Assembly (NCBI RefSeq): GCF_037381185.1
Contig: NZ_JARRQY010000001.1
Span: 1-64,000 of the forward strand
Source: Acidihalobacter_A sp037381185
GTDB taxonomy: Bacteria; Pseudomonadota; Gammaproteobacteria; DSM-5130; Acidihalobacteraceae
DNA: 64,000 nucleotides
Direction of reading: 5' to 3'
Position 1 is the first letter of the stretch; each line of letters opens with the position of its first letter. The position numbers and the translations under genes are program-made. The notes beneath the pieces are model-generated. The model ran no database searches, had not been told where the DNA came from, and saw nothing but the letters and a program-made list of their open reading frames with translations. Positions 42,748 through 51,805 of this stretch are shown piece by piece.

Positions 42748-43377
42748 ATGGCACATTATGCGATGGTGATAAACGTCGATACCTGTGTGGGCTGCAATGC
42801 CTGCATGGCCGCCTGCTCGCAGGCCAATCAGACGCCTGTGTGGGATTCGAGCAAGTTCCGCACCTACGTACATGACGAGGAGTTCAAGAAGGACGGACGC
42901 TGGGTGCGGCAGTTCTTTCCACGGTTGTGCAATCAGTGCGACAACCCGCCCTGCGTGACGGTGTGTCCGACCGGGGCCACCTGGAAGGAGCCGAGTGGTC
43001 CGGTGCGCGTGAATCCGGACGTCTGCATGGGTTGCGAGGCCTGCGCCATGGCCTGTCCGTACGATGCCCGCTATCCGATCGACCGCGAGGACGTCGAGCA
43101 GGCAAAGGCCTATTACGGTGAGGAGTTCCTCAAGCGCACGCATCCGGCGGTGGACAAGTGCGACTTCTGTTGGGATCGCCTGCAGCAGGGGCTGGAACCG
43201 GCATGCGTCGAAACCTGCGTGGCACATTCGCGCATTTTCGGTGATCTGGACAAACCGGACGACCTCGTCACGAAGATCGTCGCCAGCGGCAAGGCCAAGA
43301 CCCTGTTGCCGGAGCTTGGCACCGGGCCCAACGTCTACTACGTCGACAAGCTTCCGGAGGGGCTGGCCAATGAATGA
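42748..43377 (+). CDS. Four-cluster ferredoxin-type iron-sulfur subunit (PsrB/DmsB-like)
   Basis: A 209-residue electron-transfer subunit. Four cysteine groups are visible: CVGCNACMAAC, CNQCDNPPCVTVC, CMGCEACAMAC and CDFCWDRLQQGLEPAC followed by VETC. They bind four [4Fe-4S] clusters and pass electrons between the molybdenum subunit and the membrane anchor. It has no signal of its own, as expected for a subunit that is carried by the Tat-exported partner. ATG 42748 has GAGGA 7 nt upstream. Its last bases overlap the anchor gene by 8 bp. Confidence 0.92.
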   Translation: MAHYAMVINVDTCVGCNACMAACSQANQTPVWDSSKFRTYVHDEEFKKDGRWVRQFFPRLCNQCDNPPCVTVCPTGATWKEPSGPVRVNPDVCMGCEACAMACPYDARYPIDREDVEQAKAYYGEEFLKRTHPAVDKCDFCWDRLQQGLEPACVETCVAHSRIFGDLDKPDDLVTKIVASGKAKTLLPELGTGPNVYYVDKLPEGLANE

Positions 43378-44356
43378 GACGCTGCATTTGCTCGGTACGG
43401 TTACCACGCAGAATCGTTGGGCCGGATTGGTGATCTGGTATCTGTTCCTCGGCGGCCTTGGAGCGGCGCTGGTCGCTATCTCCATTTTCAGTCACCGCTA
43501 TTACAAGGCTTCGGCACGTCTCACGCTGTGGGGCGTCATCTCCGGTGAAGTCGGCCTGGCCGTCGGTTCGTTACTGCTGCTGTTCCATCTGCTCGATCCA
43601 TCCCATGCATGGCGCGTTCTGCTGCCGTGGAACGTGTTTCTGAATCCTACGGCCTGGATCACCTGGGGCACGCAGTTTCTGATATGGGCCATGGTGTTCG
43701 GACTGTTGTATATCTGGCCGATACTGCGGGAACCGAAAGCTGGGGGGCGAGAGCACCGTGTCGCGGAAATTTGCCGGCGTTTCGCCGGACCTTTGGCGTG
43801 GCTGACCATCGTCATGTCGATCGCCGTAGCGGTTTACACCGGTTTGCTGCTGCGTTCCTTTCCGGCCGTGGCGCTGTGGCATAATCCGGTCATTCCCATG
43901 TTGTTCACGGTGTCTGCGCTGTCGACCGGTTTGGCCTACCTGCTGTTGGTCCAATATGCCGTGTTGCGCGAACATGGACCGCTCGCCCGAGCCTACGAGC
44001 GCTTCGATATCCTGCTCATCGTCATTGAAATGATCCTGATCGGTTTCCTGCTCTACGGGGTGCTGCCGGGAAGCGGGTCGGGCCGCGCGAGCGCCGAGCT
44101 GCTGATGGGCAATATGGGGTGGGTCGTAGGCTTCCTGGTGCTCGGCCTGCTGGTGCCCTTGCTGCTTGAAATCAAGGGTAGTCTGCGGGCTTGGAACTCG
44201 CCCGCTCCGGTGATGCTGGCTGCGGTGCTGGTACTGATCGGTGGCTATTTGCTGCGCCATTACTTCCTCACTGCCGGTGTTTATTACTTCCCATGGACCA
44301 ATGCGCACCATCTCGGTGTGCTCGGTTCGGATGTCGTGACGCATGTCCTGCACTGA
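43370..44356 (+). CDS. NrfD/PsrC-type membrane anchor subunit
   Basis: A 328-residue membrane protein with eight or nine hydrophobic segments (for example WAGLVIWYLFLGGLGAALVA, WITWGTQFLIWAMVFGLLYI). NrfD/PsrC proteins bind quinone and anchor CISM enzymes; the single-gene anchor here resembles PsrC. It starts at ATG 43370 inside the end of the FeS gene and its own stop overlaps the TorD-like gene by 14 bp. Tight overlaps mark one transcript. Confidence 0.9.
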   Translation: MNETLHLLGTVTTQNRWAGLVIWYLFLGGLGAALVAISIFSHRYYKASARLTLWGVISGEVGLAVGSLLLLFHLLDPSHAWRVLLPWNVFLNPTAWITWGTQFLIWAMVFGLLYIWPILREPKAGGREHRVAEICRRFAGPLAWLTIVMSIAVAVYTGLLLRSFPAVALWHNPVIPMLFTVSALSTGLAYLLLVQYAVLREHGPLARAYERFDILLIVIEMILIGFLLYGVLPGSGSGRASAELLMGNMGWVVGFLVLGLLVPLLLEIKGSLRAWNSPAPVMLAAVLVLIGGYLLRHYFLTAGVYYFPWTNAHHLGVLGSDVVTHVLH

Positions 44357-44906
44357 GGAAATGGAGTTCCAGACGGCCGCAGTGGAGCTGCGGTTCTGTG
44401 CGGCCTGTCTGGCGGAGCCCTCTGCAGAGGCGTTGGAGGGCCTGGCGGAGGCCGAGGCCTGGCAACACTGGCTTGTCGAACCGCTGGTCGAATTGAAGGC
44501 GATGGATCTGGAGGTTTGGCAGGGCGAGCACGCGCGACTCTTCGTGGCGCCTGGGCTGGCGCCGCCATTTGCGTCCGCCCACCGCGAAGGAATGCTCAAC
44601 GGCGCCGCTGCGAGTGCCGCCGAGGCGTACTATGTGCAGCAGGGCTTCGTGCTCAGCCCGGGCTTGCCGGGGGACTATCTCGGCAGCCTGCTCGAGTGCG
44701 AGGCGTGGCTGCTCGAAGGCGGGCGGTACCAGGATGCGGCCGCATTCCGGCAGACGTTGCTTGCCGACTGGCTGCCGCGGTTCAACGAGCAGCTGCAGAA
44801 ACAGGCCCGTTTGCAGTTCTACCGCAAGCTCGGGGAACGTCTCGTCAACCTGCATGGCGCGTTGGCGCCGCCTGAAACAGGGCGGACCGGCGCGGCAGCG
44901 CACTGA
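44343..44906 (+). CDS. TorD/DmsD-family molybdoenzyme maturation chaperone
   Basis: A 187-residue helical cytoplasmic protein. The LEVWQGEHARLFVAPGLAPP segment and FASAHREGML match the EYxRLF...P-x-S region of TorD-family chaperones, which bind the Tat signal and apo-enzyme until cofactor insertion. The likely client is the Tat-exported subunit three genes upstream. ATG 44343 is used; ATG 44361 is possible, with a GAGGAA close in front of it. Confidence 0.8.
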   Translation: MSCTEEMEFQTAAVELRFCAACLAEPSAEALEGLAEAEAWQHWLVEPLVELKAMDLEVWQGEHARLFVAPGLAPPFASAHREGMLNGAAASAAEAYYVQQGFVLSPGLPGDYLGSLLECEAWLLEGGRYQDAAAFRQTLLADWLPRFNEQLQKQARLQFYRKLGERLVNLHGALAPPETGRTGAAAH

Positions 44907-44919
44907 GTTTCGATCAGTC

Positions 44920-45291
44920 ATGAAAGTCGCCGTCGCCAGCCAGAATCGCCGGGAAGTGACCGGACATGCCGGTCGCTGCCGCAGGTTTTGGGTATATTCG
45001 ACCGAGAATGGAGAAATTCTCGGACGTGAGATGCTGGATTTGCCCAAAGAGCAATCATTCCATGAGCACGACGTGCGTGCGCCCCATCCCCTCGACGGAG
45101 TGCGTGTACTGATTACCGGCGGGATGGGGGCGGGGCTCGTGCGCAAGCTGGAAGCACGAAGCATTGAAGCGGTCGCCACGTCGGAGCGCGATCCCGATCA
45201 GGCGGTTTCCGCGTGGCTGGACGGTACGCTCGAGCGACTTCCCGCGGAGGAGTCGCACGATCACGCCGGCGAACACGGGCACACGACATGA
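44920..45291 (+). CDS. NifX/NafY-type iron-molybdenum cofactor-binding-like protein
   Basis: A 123-residue protein with the dinitrogenase cofactor biosynthesis fold: MKVAVASQNRREVTGHAGRC, then FWVYSTENGEILG and HPLDGVRVLITGGMGAGLVR. Members carry FeMo-co or other molybdenum/iron clusters, but no nif genes occur here. The tail (EESHDHAGEHGHTT) is His-rich, a likely metal-binding add-on. Its position between two chaperone genes suggests a role in cofactor handling for the molybdenum enzyme. The stop overlaps the next ATG (ATGA). Confidence 0.8.
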   Translation: MKVAVASQNRREVTGHAGRCRRFWVYSTENGEILGREMLDLPKEQSFHEHDVRAPHPLDGVRVLITGGMGAGLVRKLEARSIEAVATSERDPDQAVSAWLDGTLERLPAEESHDHAGEHGHTT

Positions 45292-45851
45292 GCACACAAG
45301 CCGACGCGGTTTGGCAGTTGCCGCCCGGGGAAACGGCGGAAGGGCGTCTCGACGCTCTCCTCGCCGCACTGCGCGGCTTTGGCGACACGGAATTGGCGGG
45401 ACGTTCCTTCTGCAATTCGAATGTCGGCTATGCCTGGCGCGGCCGGGCGGAGCAGGACGGCTGGGACAGCGCCTACGTCCTCATGCCCTGGATGCTGGCA
45501 CGGGTATATCTTCCGCTGAATGCGCCGCCAGTCGAGTTGCCGGTCGATTGGAGTGCGCCGGCTCGCGCCGGTCAGCCGGTCCAGCTGATCGGGCCGGCGC
45601 TGGATGTCGCCGTCGGCGAAGAACTGCATCGTCTTCATCTGCAATGGCTGGAAGGTTATGGCCATTTTCTGCTCCAGCCCCTGGTGCAGAATCTCGCGCG
45701 CTATCCCGATGCCGCTGCCGTATGGGGGGCGTGGGACGGCGTGTTGGCTGCCCGAGACCGTCATCGCCAGGAACGGCTTGCCGAAATGCATCGGCAGCAG
45801 GCGGCTGTGAGCCGACGGGACTTTTTGCGCCGGGTGGTAGGTGCCTCCTGA
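45288..45851 (+). CDS. HybE-like assembly chaperone
   Basis: A 187-residue protein resembling the [NiFe]-hydrogenase chaperone HybE: GRSFCNSNVGYAWRG, VLMPWMLARVYLPLN (HybE has a matching TPWML block) and a C-terminal double-arginine segment SRRDFLRRVVGAS. E. coli HybE also ends in an RR-containing stretch. HybE proofreads Tat-exported hydrogenase subunits. No hydrogenase gene is in the window, so here it may serve the molybdenum enzyme. Last gene of the operon. Confidence 0.7.
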   Translation: MSTQADAVWQLPPGETAEGRLDALLAALRGFGDTELAGRSFCNSNVGYAWRGRAEQDGWDSAYVLMPWMLARVYLPLNAPPVELPVDWSAPARAGQPVQLIGPALDVAVGEELHRLHLQWLEGYGHFLLQPLVQNLARYPDAAAVWGAWDGVLAARDRHRQERLAEMHRQQAAVSRRDFLRRVVGAS

Positions 45852-46029
45852 ACCGTCTGCTTAGCTGCCTCGGGAGTGAGCACGGAATCCCGGGTCGAGC
45901 AGGTGGTCCGCCGGGGCGTTCCCGTTTTCTGTTTGTCGACTCGGATTGAAGCCTCGGGGCGTCTTGTACGTCGTCCAGAGCGTTTGCTGCTTCGGTAAAG
46001 CCTGTTCCTGCAAGAACGTGACGAGACGT

Positions 46030-46035
46030 TACAAT
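46030..46035 (+). promoter_or_regulatory. Candidate -10 box (TACAAT) for the uracil-DNA glycosylase
   Basis: TACAAT lies 4 nt before an in-frame ATG at 46040. If it is a -10 box, transcription starts at about 46042 and that ATG cannot be used, which favours the GTG at 46079. Confidence 0.4.
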
Positions 46036-46078
46036 TGCCATGCGTGCGCAACGTGAAAACGCGAATGGCGGGGACGAC

Positions 46079-46846
46079 GTGAACGGAACGAGAGAGCGGT
46101 ATTTGGAGGCAATGGGCATCCAGGCATGGGAGCGCCGTGTCGATCTGCCTGGTCTGCGGCCGGAATCGGCTCAGGTTCCTGACATGCCCCAAGCCGAACC
46201 GCCACCTGTCGTTGCGGAAGCTCAACCCCCTGTTTCGCCGCCAGAGCCTCGCTTGCCGGAAAGTGCCGAGACGAGGTCTGTCGCCTCGCTCGACTGGTCG
46301 GAGTTAAAGGCCAGGGTGGCGGAATGTACGCTCTGCGAGCTGCACGCGGGACGCACTCAAACGGTTTTTGGGGTCGGCGCGCACGATGCGGACTGGATGA
46401 TCATCGGCGAGGGTCCCGGCGCGGAGGAGGATCGGCAGGGGGAGCCGTTCGTGGGCCGCGCGGGGAAACTGCTCAACAACATGCTGCGGGCCCTGGGGCT
46501 GAGGCGTGAAGCGGTATATATCGCGAACATCGTGAAATGTCGCCCGCCCGGCAATCGGGATCCGAAGCCGGAGGAGGCCGCGGCCTGCAGGCCGTACCTG
46601 GAACGTCAGATTGCTTTGGTAAAGCCGCGCCTGATTTTGGCGGTGGGGCGTATTGCGGCGCAGAACCTGCTGGATACCGATGTGGCGGTGGGCAAATTGC
46701 GTGGTCGTGCGCACCGCTATGGCGATGCGGGAATCCCCTTGGTGGTGACCTATCATCCGGCCTATCTATTGCGCAGCCCCGAGCAGAAGGCGCGCGCCTG
46801 GGACGATCTATGTCTGGCGCGGGCACTGCTGGAGGAGGAAGCATGA
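46079..46846 (+). CDS. Family 4 uracil-DNA glycosylase
   Basis: A 255-residue iron-sulfur uracil-DNA glycosylase that removes uracil from DNA. Cysteines in CTLCELHAGR, IVKCRPPGNRDP and AACRPYLERQ bind the [4Fe-4S] cluster; IIGEGPGAEEDRQGEPFVG is the active-site motif and TYHPAYLLRSP the second. A Pro-rich linker (about residues 38-75) separates a short N-terminal helix. GTG 46079 (NGTRERYLEAMGIQ, as in homologues) is preferred; the frame opens at ATG 46040. The stop overlaps rimI (ATGA). Confidence 0.9.
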   Translation: MNGTRERYLEAMGIQAWERRVDLPGLRPESAQVPDMPQAEPPPVVAEAQPPVSPPEPRLPESAETRSVASLDWSELKARVAECTLCELHAGRTQTVFGVGAHDADWMIIGEGPGAEEDRQGEPFVGRAGKLLNNMLRALGLRREAVYIANIVKCRPPGNRDPKPEEAAACRPYLERQIALVKPRLILAVGRIAAQNLLDTDVAVGKLRGRAHRYGDAGIPLVVTYHPAYLLRSPEQKARAWDDLCLARALLEEEA

Positions 46847-47310
46847 GCGCGCGTCCCAGGCCGGAGGCGAAGCGGGTGCGCGAACTGCATGTCGAGGACC
46901 TCGAGTTCCTGATGTCCATCGAGGTGCGCGCCTATCCCTATCCTTGGACCGAGGGCATTTTCCGCGATTGTCTGCGCTCGGGCTATGGTTGCTGGGCGTT
47001 GACTCTGGACGAGATTCTGAACGGTTACGCGGTGACGTCCGTGGCGGTGGGCGAGTGCCATATCCTGAATCTCACCGTGGCACCCGAATCGCAGGGACAG
47101 GGACTTGGACGCTATCTGTTGCGCAACGTGCTGCAGCGTGCGGAGCAGGCCGGGGCCGATACGGCGTTTCTGGAAGTGCGGCCATCGAATGCGTCGGCGC
47201 GGCATCTGTACGATACCGAAGGGTTCAATGAGGTGGGTATTCGGCGGCACTACTATCCGGCGGATGGGGGTAAACGGGAGGATGCCTTGGTGATGGCCAA
47301 GGCGCTTTAG
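46843..47310 (+). CDS. rimI: Ribosomal protein S18 alanine N-acetyltransferase RimI
   Basis: A 155-residue GNAT enzyme that acetylates the N-terminus of S18. The acetyl-CoA motif NLTVAPESQGQGLGRYLLRN and the C-terminal EVRPSNASARHLYDTEGF are typical. The ATG overlaps the uracil glycosylase stop by 4 bp. Its substrate gene rpsR is at 10948-11172. Confidence 0.92.
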   Translation: MSARPRPEAKRVRELHVEDLEFLMSIEVRAYPYPWTEGIFRDCLRSGYGCWALTLDEILNGYAVTSVAVGECHILNLTVAPESQGQGLGRYLLRNVLQRAEQAGADTAFLEVRPSNASARHLYDTEGFNEVGIRRHYYPADGGKREDALVMAKAL

Positions 47311-47433
47311 GCGAGACGTTCCAGGGCTTGAGGAATCGTTGGCTTTGCTCGACAGCTAGGCTATTAGCGCACGTTTGGGGATCTTTTCGGGGCGTTTCTG
47401 GTTGTGAAGTGAGGTATGCAGTGACCTACTCGC

Positions 47434-47967
47434 TCACCGTGGTGGCAACTGACTGCCTAGAGTTCCTACCGCATAAGCTAATTGGAGCCTGGCCATCAGC
47501 CAGTCGGTCAACGCTTGAGTCTTTTGGCGTCGAGAGTTTGCGAGAGAGGTCTGGTCTTGTATAGATGCAACCCCGTTTCGGTATCTTTTCTGCGCTGCTG
47601 ACAGCGCAGCCTGTGCTGTAATTCTCGACCATTCGGCTATCTTGAAGTTCGGCGGTAGCGGTACGATACTGTTCGTAGGCAGCCCAGACGTTTCGTATGA
47701 TCTTCCGGCGCGTATCATCCAGAGTCGCAGTTTCCTGGGTAGCATGGTCTCGTGCTTCTTGCACTTTCCAGGCATGATCGAATCCGTCGAACAACGGTAT
47801 GTTGATCCTTGTTGCGATCGTATTGCTATTCGTTTCGCTTGCCAGATTGTTCATGCCCAGACCGGGACTGACAGGCTGGCTATCATGGCTATAGGTCCAA
47901 CTCAAACTGACCGTTGGCAAGCCTCGATCCTTGGTTGTACTGATGTTGGCCATTGCAGCCAGGCGCG
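47434..47967 (-). pseudogene. Truncated and frameshifted TolC-family outer-membrane efflux protein
   Basis: Only the C-terminal third of a TolC-type protein remains. One frame (47967 down to about 47630) gives LPTVSLSWTYSHDSQPVSPG, INIPLFDGFDHAWKVQEA and AAYEQYRTATAELQDSR; the rest continues in another frame (AQAALSAAQKRYRNGVASI, QALTDWLMARLQLAYAVGTL, ending QLPPR at 47434). The frame change lies at about 47620-47640. The N-terminal two thirds are gone and the upstream end joins IS3-family sequence directly. No efflux partners are nearby. Confidence 0.85.
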
Positions 47968-48180
47968 CCCCAGCATCGATTTCTACACGTTTGACCCATT
48001 CCAGCAAGGTCTGGGGCACACAGCCGATCTTCGGGACGATCGACTCCACCTTGGCCCACAGCGACGGATACTCCTCGCGATGCTCCTGGAGCATGCGAAC
48101 CGCACGCTCACGCACTTCCGGGGAAAACTTGTTCGACTCTCTCAAGTGTTGGAGCCTCCGCAAAACCCCGGGGTGGTTCA
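47968..48180 (-). mobile_element. IS3-family insertion sequence remnant (left end and start of orfA)
   Basis: Reading the minus strand from 48180, the sequence begins TGAACCACCCCGGGGTTTTG, like the left terminal repeat of IS3-family (IS51-type) elements. About 35 bp further on a TTG-started frame encodes RESNKFSPEVRERAVRMLQE, then ESIVPKIGCVPQTLLEWVKR, the helix-turn-helix start of OrfA transposase. After roughly 60 codons this runs in frame into TolC-like sequence. orfB and the right end are absent, so the element is dead. A deletion between the IS and tolC probably made the junction. Confidence 0.85.
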
Positions 48181-48439
48181 ATAACGCGACGTCAAGGAAA
48201 GGCTTGGGCGCATCACCGAGTCGGATTGAATCCCAAAACTTCAAATGGCGCCCGAAACGAACTGCCTACAGTTGAATGATTGGAGTTTGTGCGGGATCGA
48301 AACCAACTCCAATTCCCAAGCGCAATCCCGGTTCCAAACGTTCTGTTGCGCCAAGTCATCCAGCAGCTTAGCGAGTAAGTCAGCGTCAGCGCATCCAATT
48401 GAGTTACAATGGCAAATTTTCAATCCGCCTGGCCTAACC

Positions 48440-50032
<1,593 letters not shown>

Positions 50033-50064
50033 CGAGCGCGGGCCGCGCGGTTGTAGCCCCGCCG

Positions 50065-51213
50065 CTACCGCGGCGGCTTCGGTTTGCGGTAGAGCGCAAG
50101 ATAGTGGTGCTCGAAGGCACGCTTGAGCCAGTGGAACAGCCGGCAGGCCGGGAGGATCAAGGTGCGTTTCGGGCTGCGGTAGACCAGGATGCCCTTCTCC
50201 AGCGTGTCGATGATGCACACGAGTTCGGTCTTGAAGGTTTCCTGCACGGGGCGCCCGTCCAGTTCCGCGAGCAGGTTGCGCGCCGCGGCAACGGCCTGTA
50301 GATCGGCCATATGCGCCTGTTTGGGCATCCAGTCCGGGCCGGGGAAACTGCCTGAATCGCCTACCACGTAAACGCGTTCGACGCCTGCGACCCGGGTGTG
50401 CTCATCGGCCTGGATCAGGCCGCCTGGCGACAGCGGGAGCCCGGATTCACCCGCCCAATCGGGACCGCTCATGCCGGGCATGAACAAAATCAGGTCGGCG
50501 GCGAATTCACCCTCTTCGGTCACCACCCGGTCCGCCTCGAACCGGACCGGTTTGTGCCCCAGCCGCGCTTCGATGTCGCGTCGCTGCATCTCGCGCAGCA
50601 GTCCGTCCACGGCGCGTTCGCCCAGCCGGGCGCCGGGGCGTGGCGAGCCGTTGAAGAACACCAGCTTGAAACGTTCGCGGCGGCGCTGCCGGCGCAGCAG
50701 CGTATCCAGGCCGAACATCAGTTCGAACATGGGCCCGCCGCGAACCGCCTGGGGTTCCTTGGGGTTGGCGCCGAAACCCAGGGCAATGGTGCCGCCTTCC
50801 ATTTGGCTCAGTCTGTCACGGATGCTGCGCGCCGCATCGATACCCTCGCACAGCGTGATGGCGTGTTCGATGCCCGGGAGTTTTTTCAGGAAGCGGCCTC
50901 CGCTGGCGATGACCAGGCCGTCGTTGTCCAGCGATTCTCCGGTGTCCGTCAGCACGCGGCGGCCGCCGTTCTCGAGCCCTATTGCGCGGGCGGCTACATG
51001 GCGTACGCGATGCGTCTCGAAGAAACCGCTCAGATCGATGCGCAGATCGTCGGTTCTGCGCACTCTGGACGGAATCCAGATCAGACTGGGCAGATAGATC
51101 AGTTCCGCGCGGGAGGAGACCAGCGTGATCTCGGAGTGCTTGTCATGGCGGCGCAGTTCGCGAACCGTGCTCAGGGCGCCGAAACCGGCACCGATGATGG
51201 TGATGTGTTTCAT
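50065..51213 (-). CDS. Sulfide:quinone oxidoreductase-like FAD-dependent oxidoreductase
   Basis: A 382-residue two-dinucleotide-binding flavoprotein: HITIIGAGFGALSTVREL at the start, VIASGGRF, and VYVVGDSGSFPGPDWMPKQA for the second FAD contact. The C-terminal part (KRTLILPACRLFHWLKRAF) is amphipathic as in membrane-associated SQR proteins. Candidate redox cysteines are Cys122, Cys333 and Cys357; the SQR position that normally follows the second dinucleotide fold has GPMFELMFGLD without cysteine, so the disulfide chemistry may differ. It is the last gene after persulfide dioxygenase and the duplicated-domain gene, which supports a sulfide role. A flavocytochrome-like or NDH-2-like enzyme is the alternative. 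Confidence 0.75.
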   Translation of the reverse strand: MKHITIIGAGFGALSTVRELRRHDKHSEITLVSSRAELIYLPSLIWIPSRVRRTDDLRIDLSGFFETHRVRHVAARAIGLENGGRRVLTDTGESLDNDGLVIASGGRFLKKLPGIEHAITLCEGIDAARSIRDRLSQMEGGTIALGFGANPKEPQAVRGGPMFELMFGLDTLLRRQRRRERFKLVFFNGSPRPGARLGERAVDGLLREMQRRDIEARLGHKPVRFEADRVVTEEGEFAADLILFMPGMSGPDWAGESGLPLSPGGLIQADEHTRVAGVERVYVVGDSGSFPGPDWMPKQAHMADLQAVAAARNLLAELDGRPVQETFKTELVCIIDTLEKGILVYRSPKRTLILPACRLFHWLKRAFEHHYLALYRKPKPPR

Positions 51214-51240
51214 GGGTTGGGGCGGTTTGTCCGAAGGGTG

Positions 51241-51771
51241 TCAGGATAAGGCAGGGCGGTAGTCGCCGGGTAGGGGGCTCGTGCGACGGGCGGCCTCGAA
51301 GCCCTCGTTTACGAAGGCGTTGATGACTTGTCCATGTGCCTGGATGAGCTTGACCACGTTGGGATCGTCACTGGTCTCGATGGTTTCCACGCCATCGGGC
51401 AGCTCGTTTATCTGCATGCGGACGGCGCCGGCCTGCGCGAATATTTCGGCGAAGGCGGCATCCCAGAAGCGCAGGCCGAAGCCTTCCTGCAGGCGTCGAT
51501 GCATCGCATGGGCATGCTCCTTGAGCAGGGCTGCCAGGTCCGCGCTCCGGGTGGTGGTTACCGAGCGGATCCCGTCGGGAAGATTTTCCACCTCGCGTTG
51601 CAACTCGCGGTGTCTTTCCAGCAGAGTGTGAAAGATTGCCTGATCGTGTTCGTGGCGCTGCATGCGTCCGGCGTCCATGCTTTGGCCCCGTCCGCGTCCC
51701 ATATGTCGGCGCATGCCGCCGGCAAAAGCCGGCGGCATGTCCGGCATCCAATTGCTGTCGTCGTTGTTCAT
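51241..51771 (-). CDS. Protein with two tandem copies of a ~52-residue domain, unknown function
   Basis: A 176-residue protein with a Met/Arg/Gly-rich N-terminus (AFAGGMRRHMGRGRGQSMDA) and two homologous repeats: residues about 46-97 (ENLPDGIRSVTTTRSADLAA, then LLKEHAHAMHRRLQEG) and about 107-158 (NELPDGVETIETSDDPNVVK, then LIQAHGQVINAFVNEG). Each has a LPDG(I/V)-x-(S/T) strand and a helix with a conserved His. No signal peptide, cysteine or membrane segment is seen. It lies 34 bp after persulfide dioxygenase and 27 bp before the SQR-like gene, so it probably takes part in sulfide metabolism. ATG 51771 has AGGAA 7 nt upstream. Confidence 0.75.
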   Translation of the reverse strand: MNNDDSNWMPDMPPAFAGGMRRHMGRGRGQSMDAGRMQRHEHDQAIFHTLLERHRELQREVENLPDGIRSVTTTRSADLAALLKEHAHAMHRRLQEGFGLRFWDAAFAEIFAQAGAVRMQINELPDGVETIETSDDPNVVKLIQAHGQVINAFVNEGFEAARRTSPLPGDYRPALS

Positions 51772-51805
51772 GGTGATTTCCTGGTTCGTCATCCGCGCCG
51801 CGCGG

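Noticed and set aside
46015..46026. LexA-like box before the uracil-DNA glycosylase
   Set aside because: CTGTTCCTGCAAGAACG has the CTGT start but not the CAG end; the resemblance is partial.
48181..48439. N-terminal extension of the prfC frame from 48245
   Set aside because: Residues before MPELAQEVA do not occur in RF3 and lie in DNA adjacent to the IS scar.
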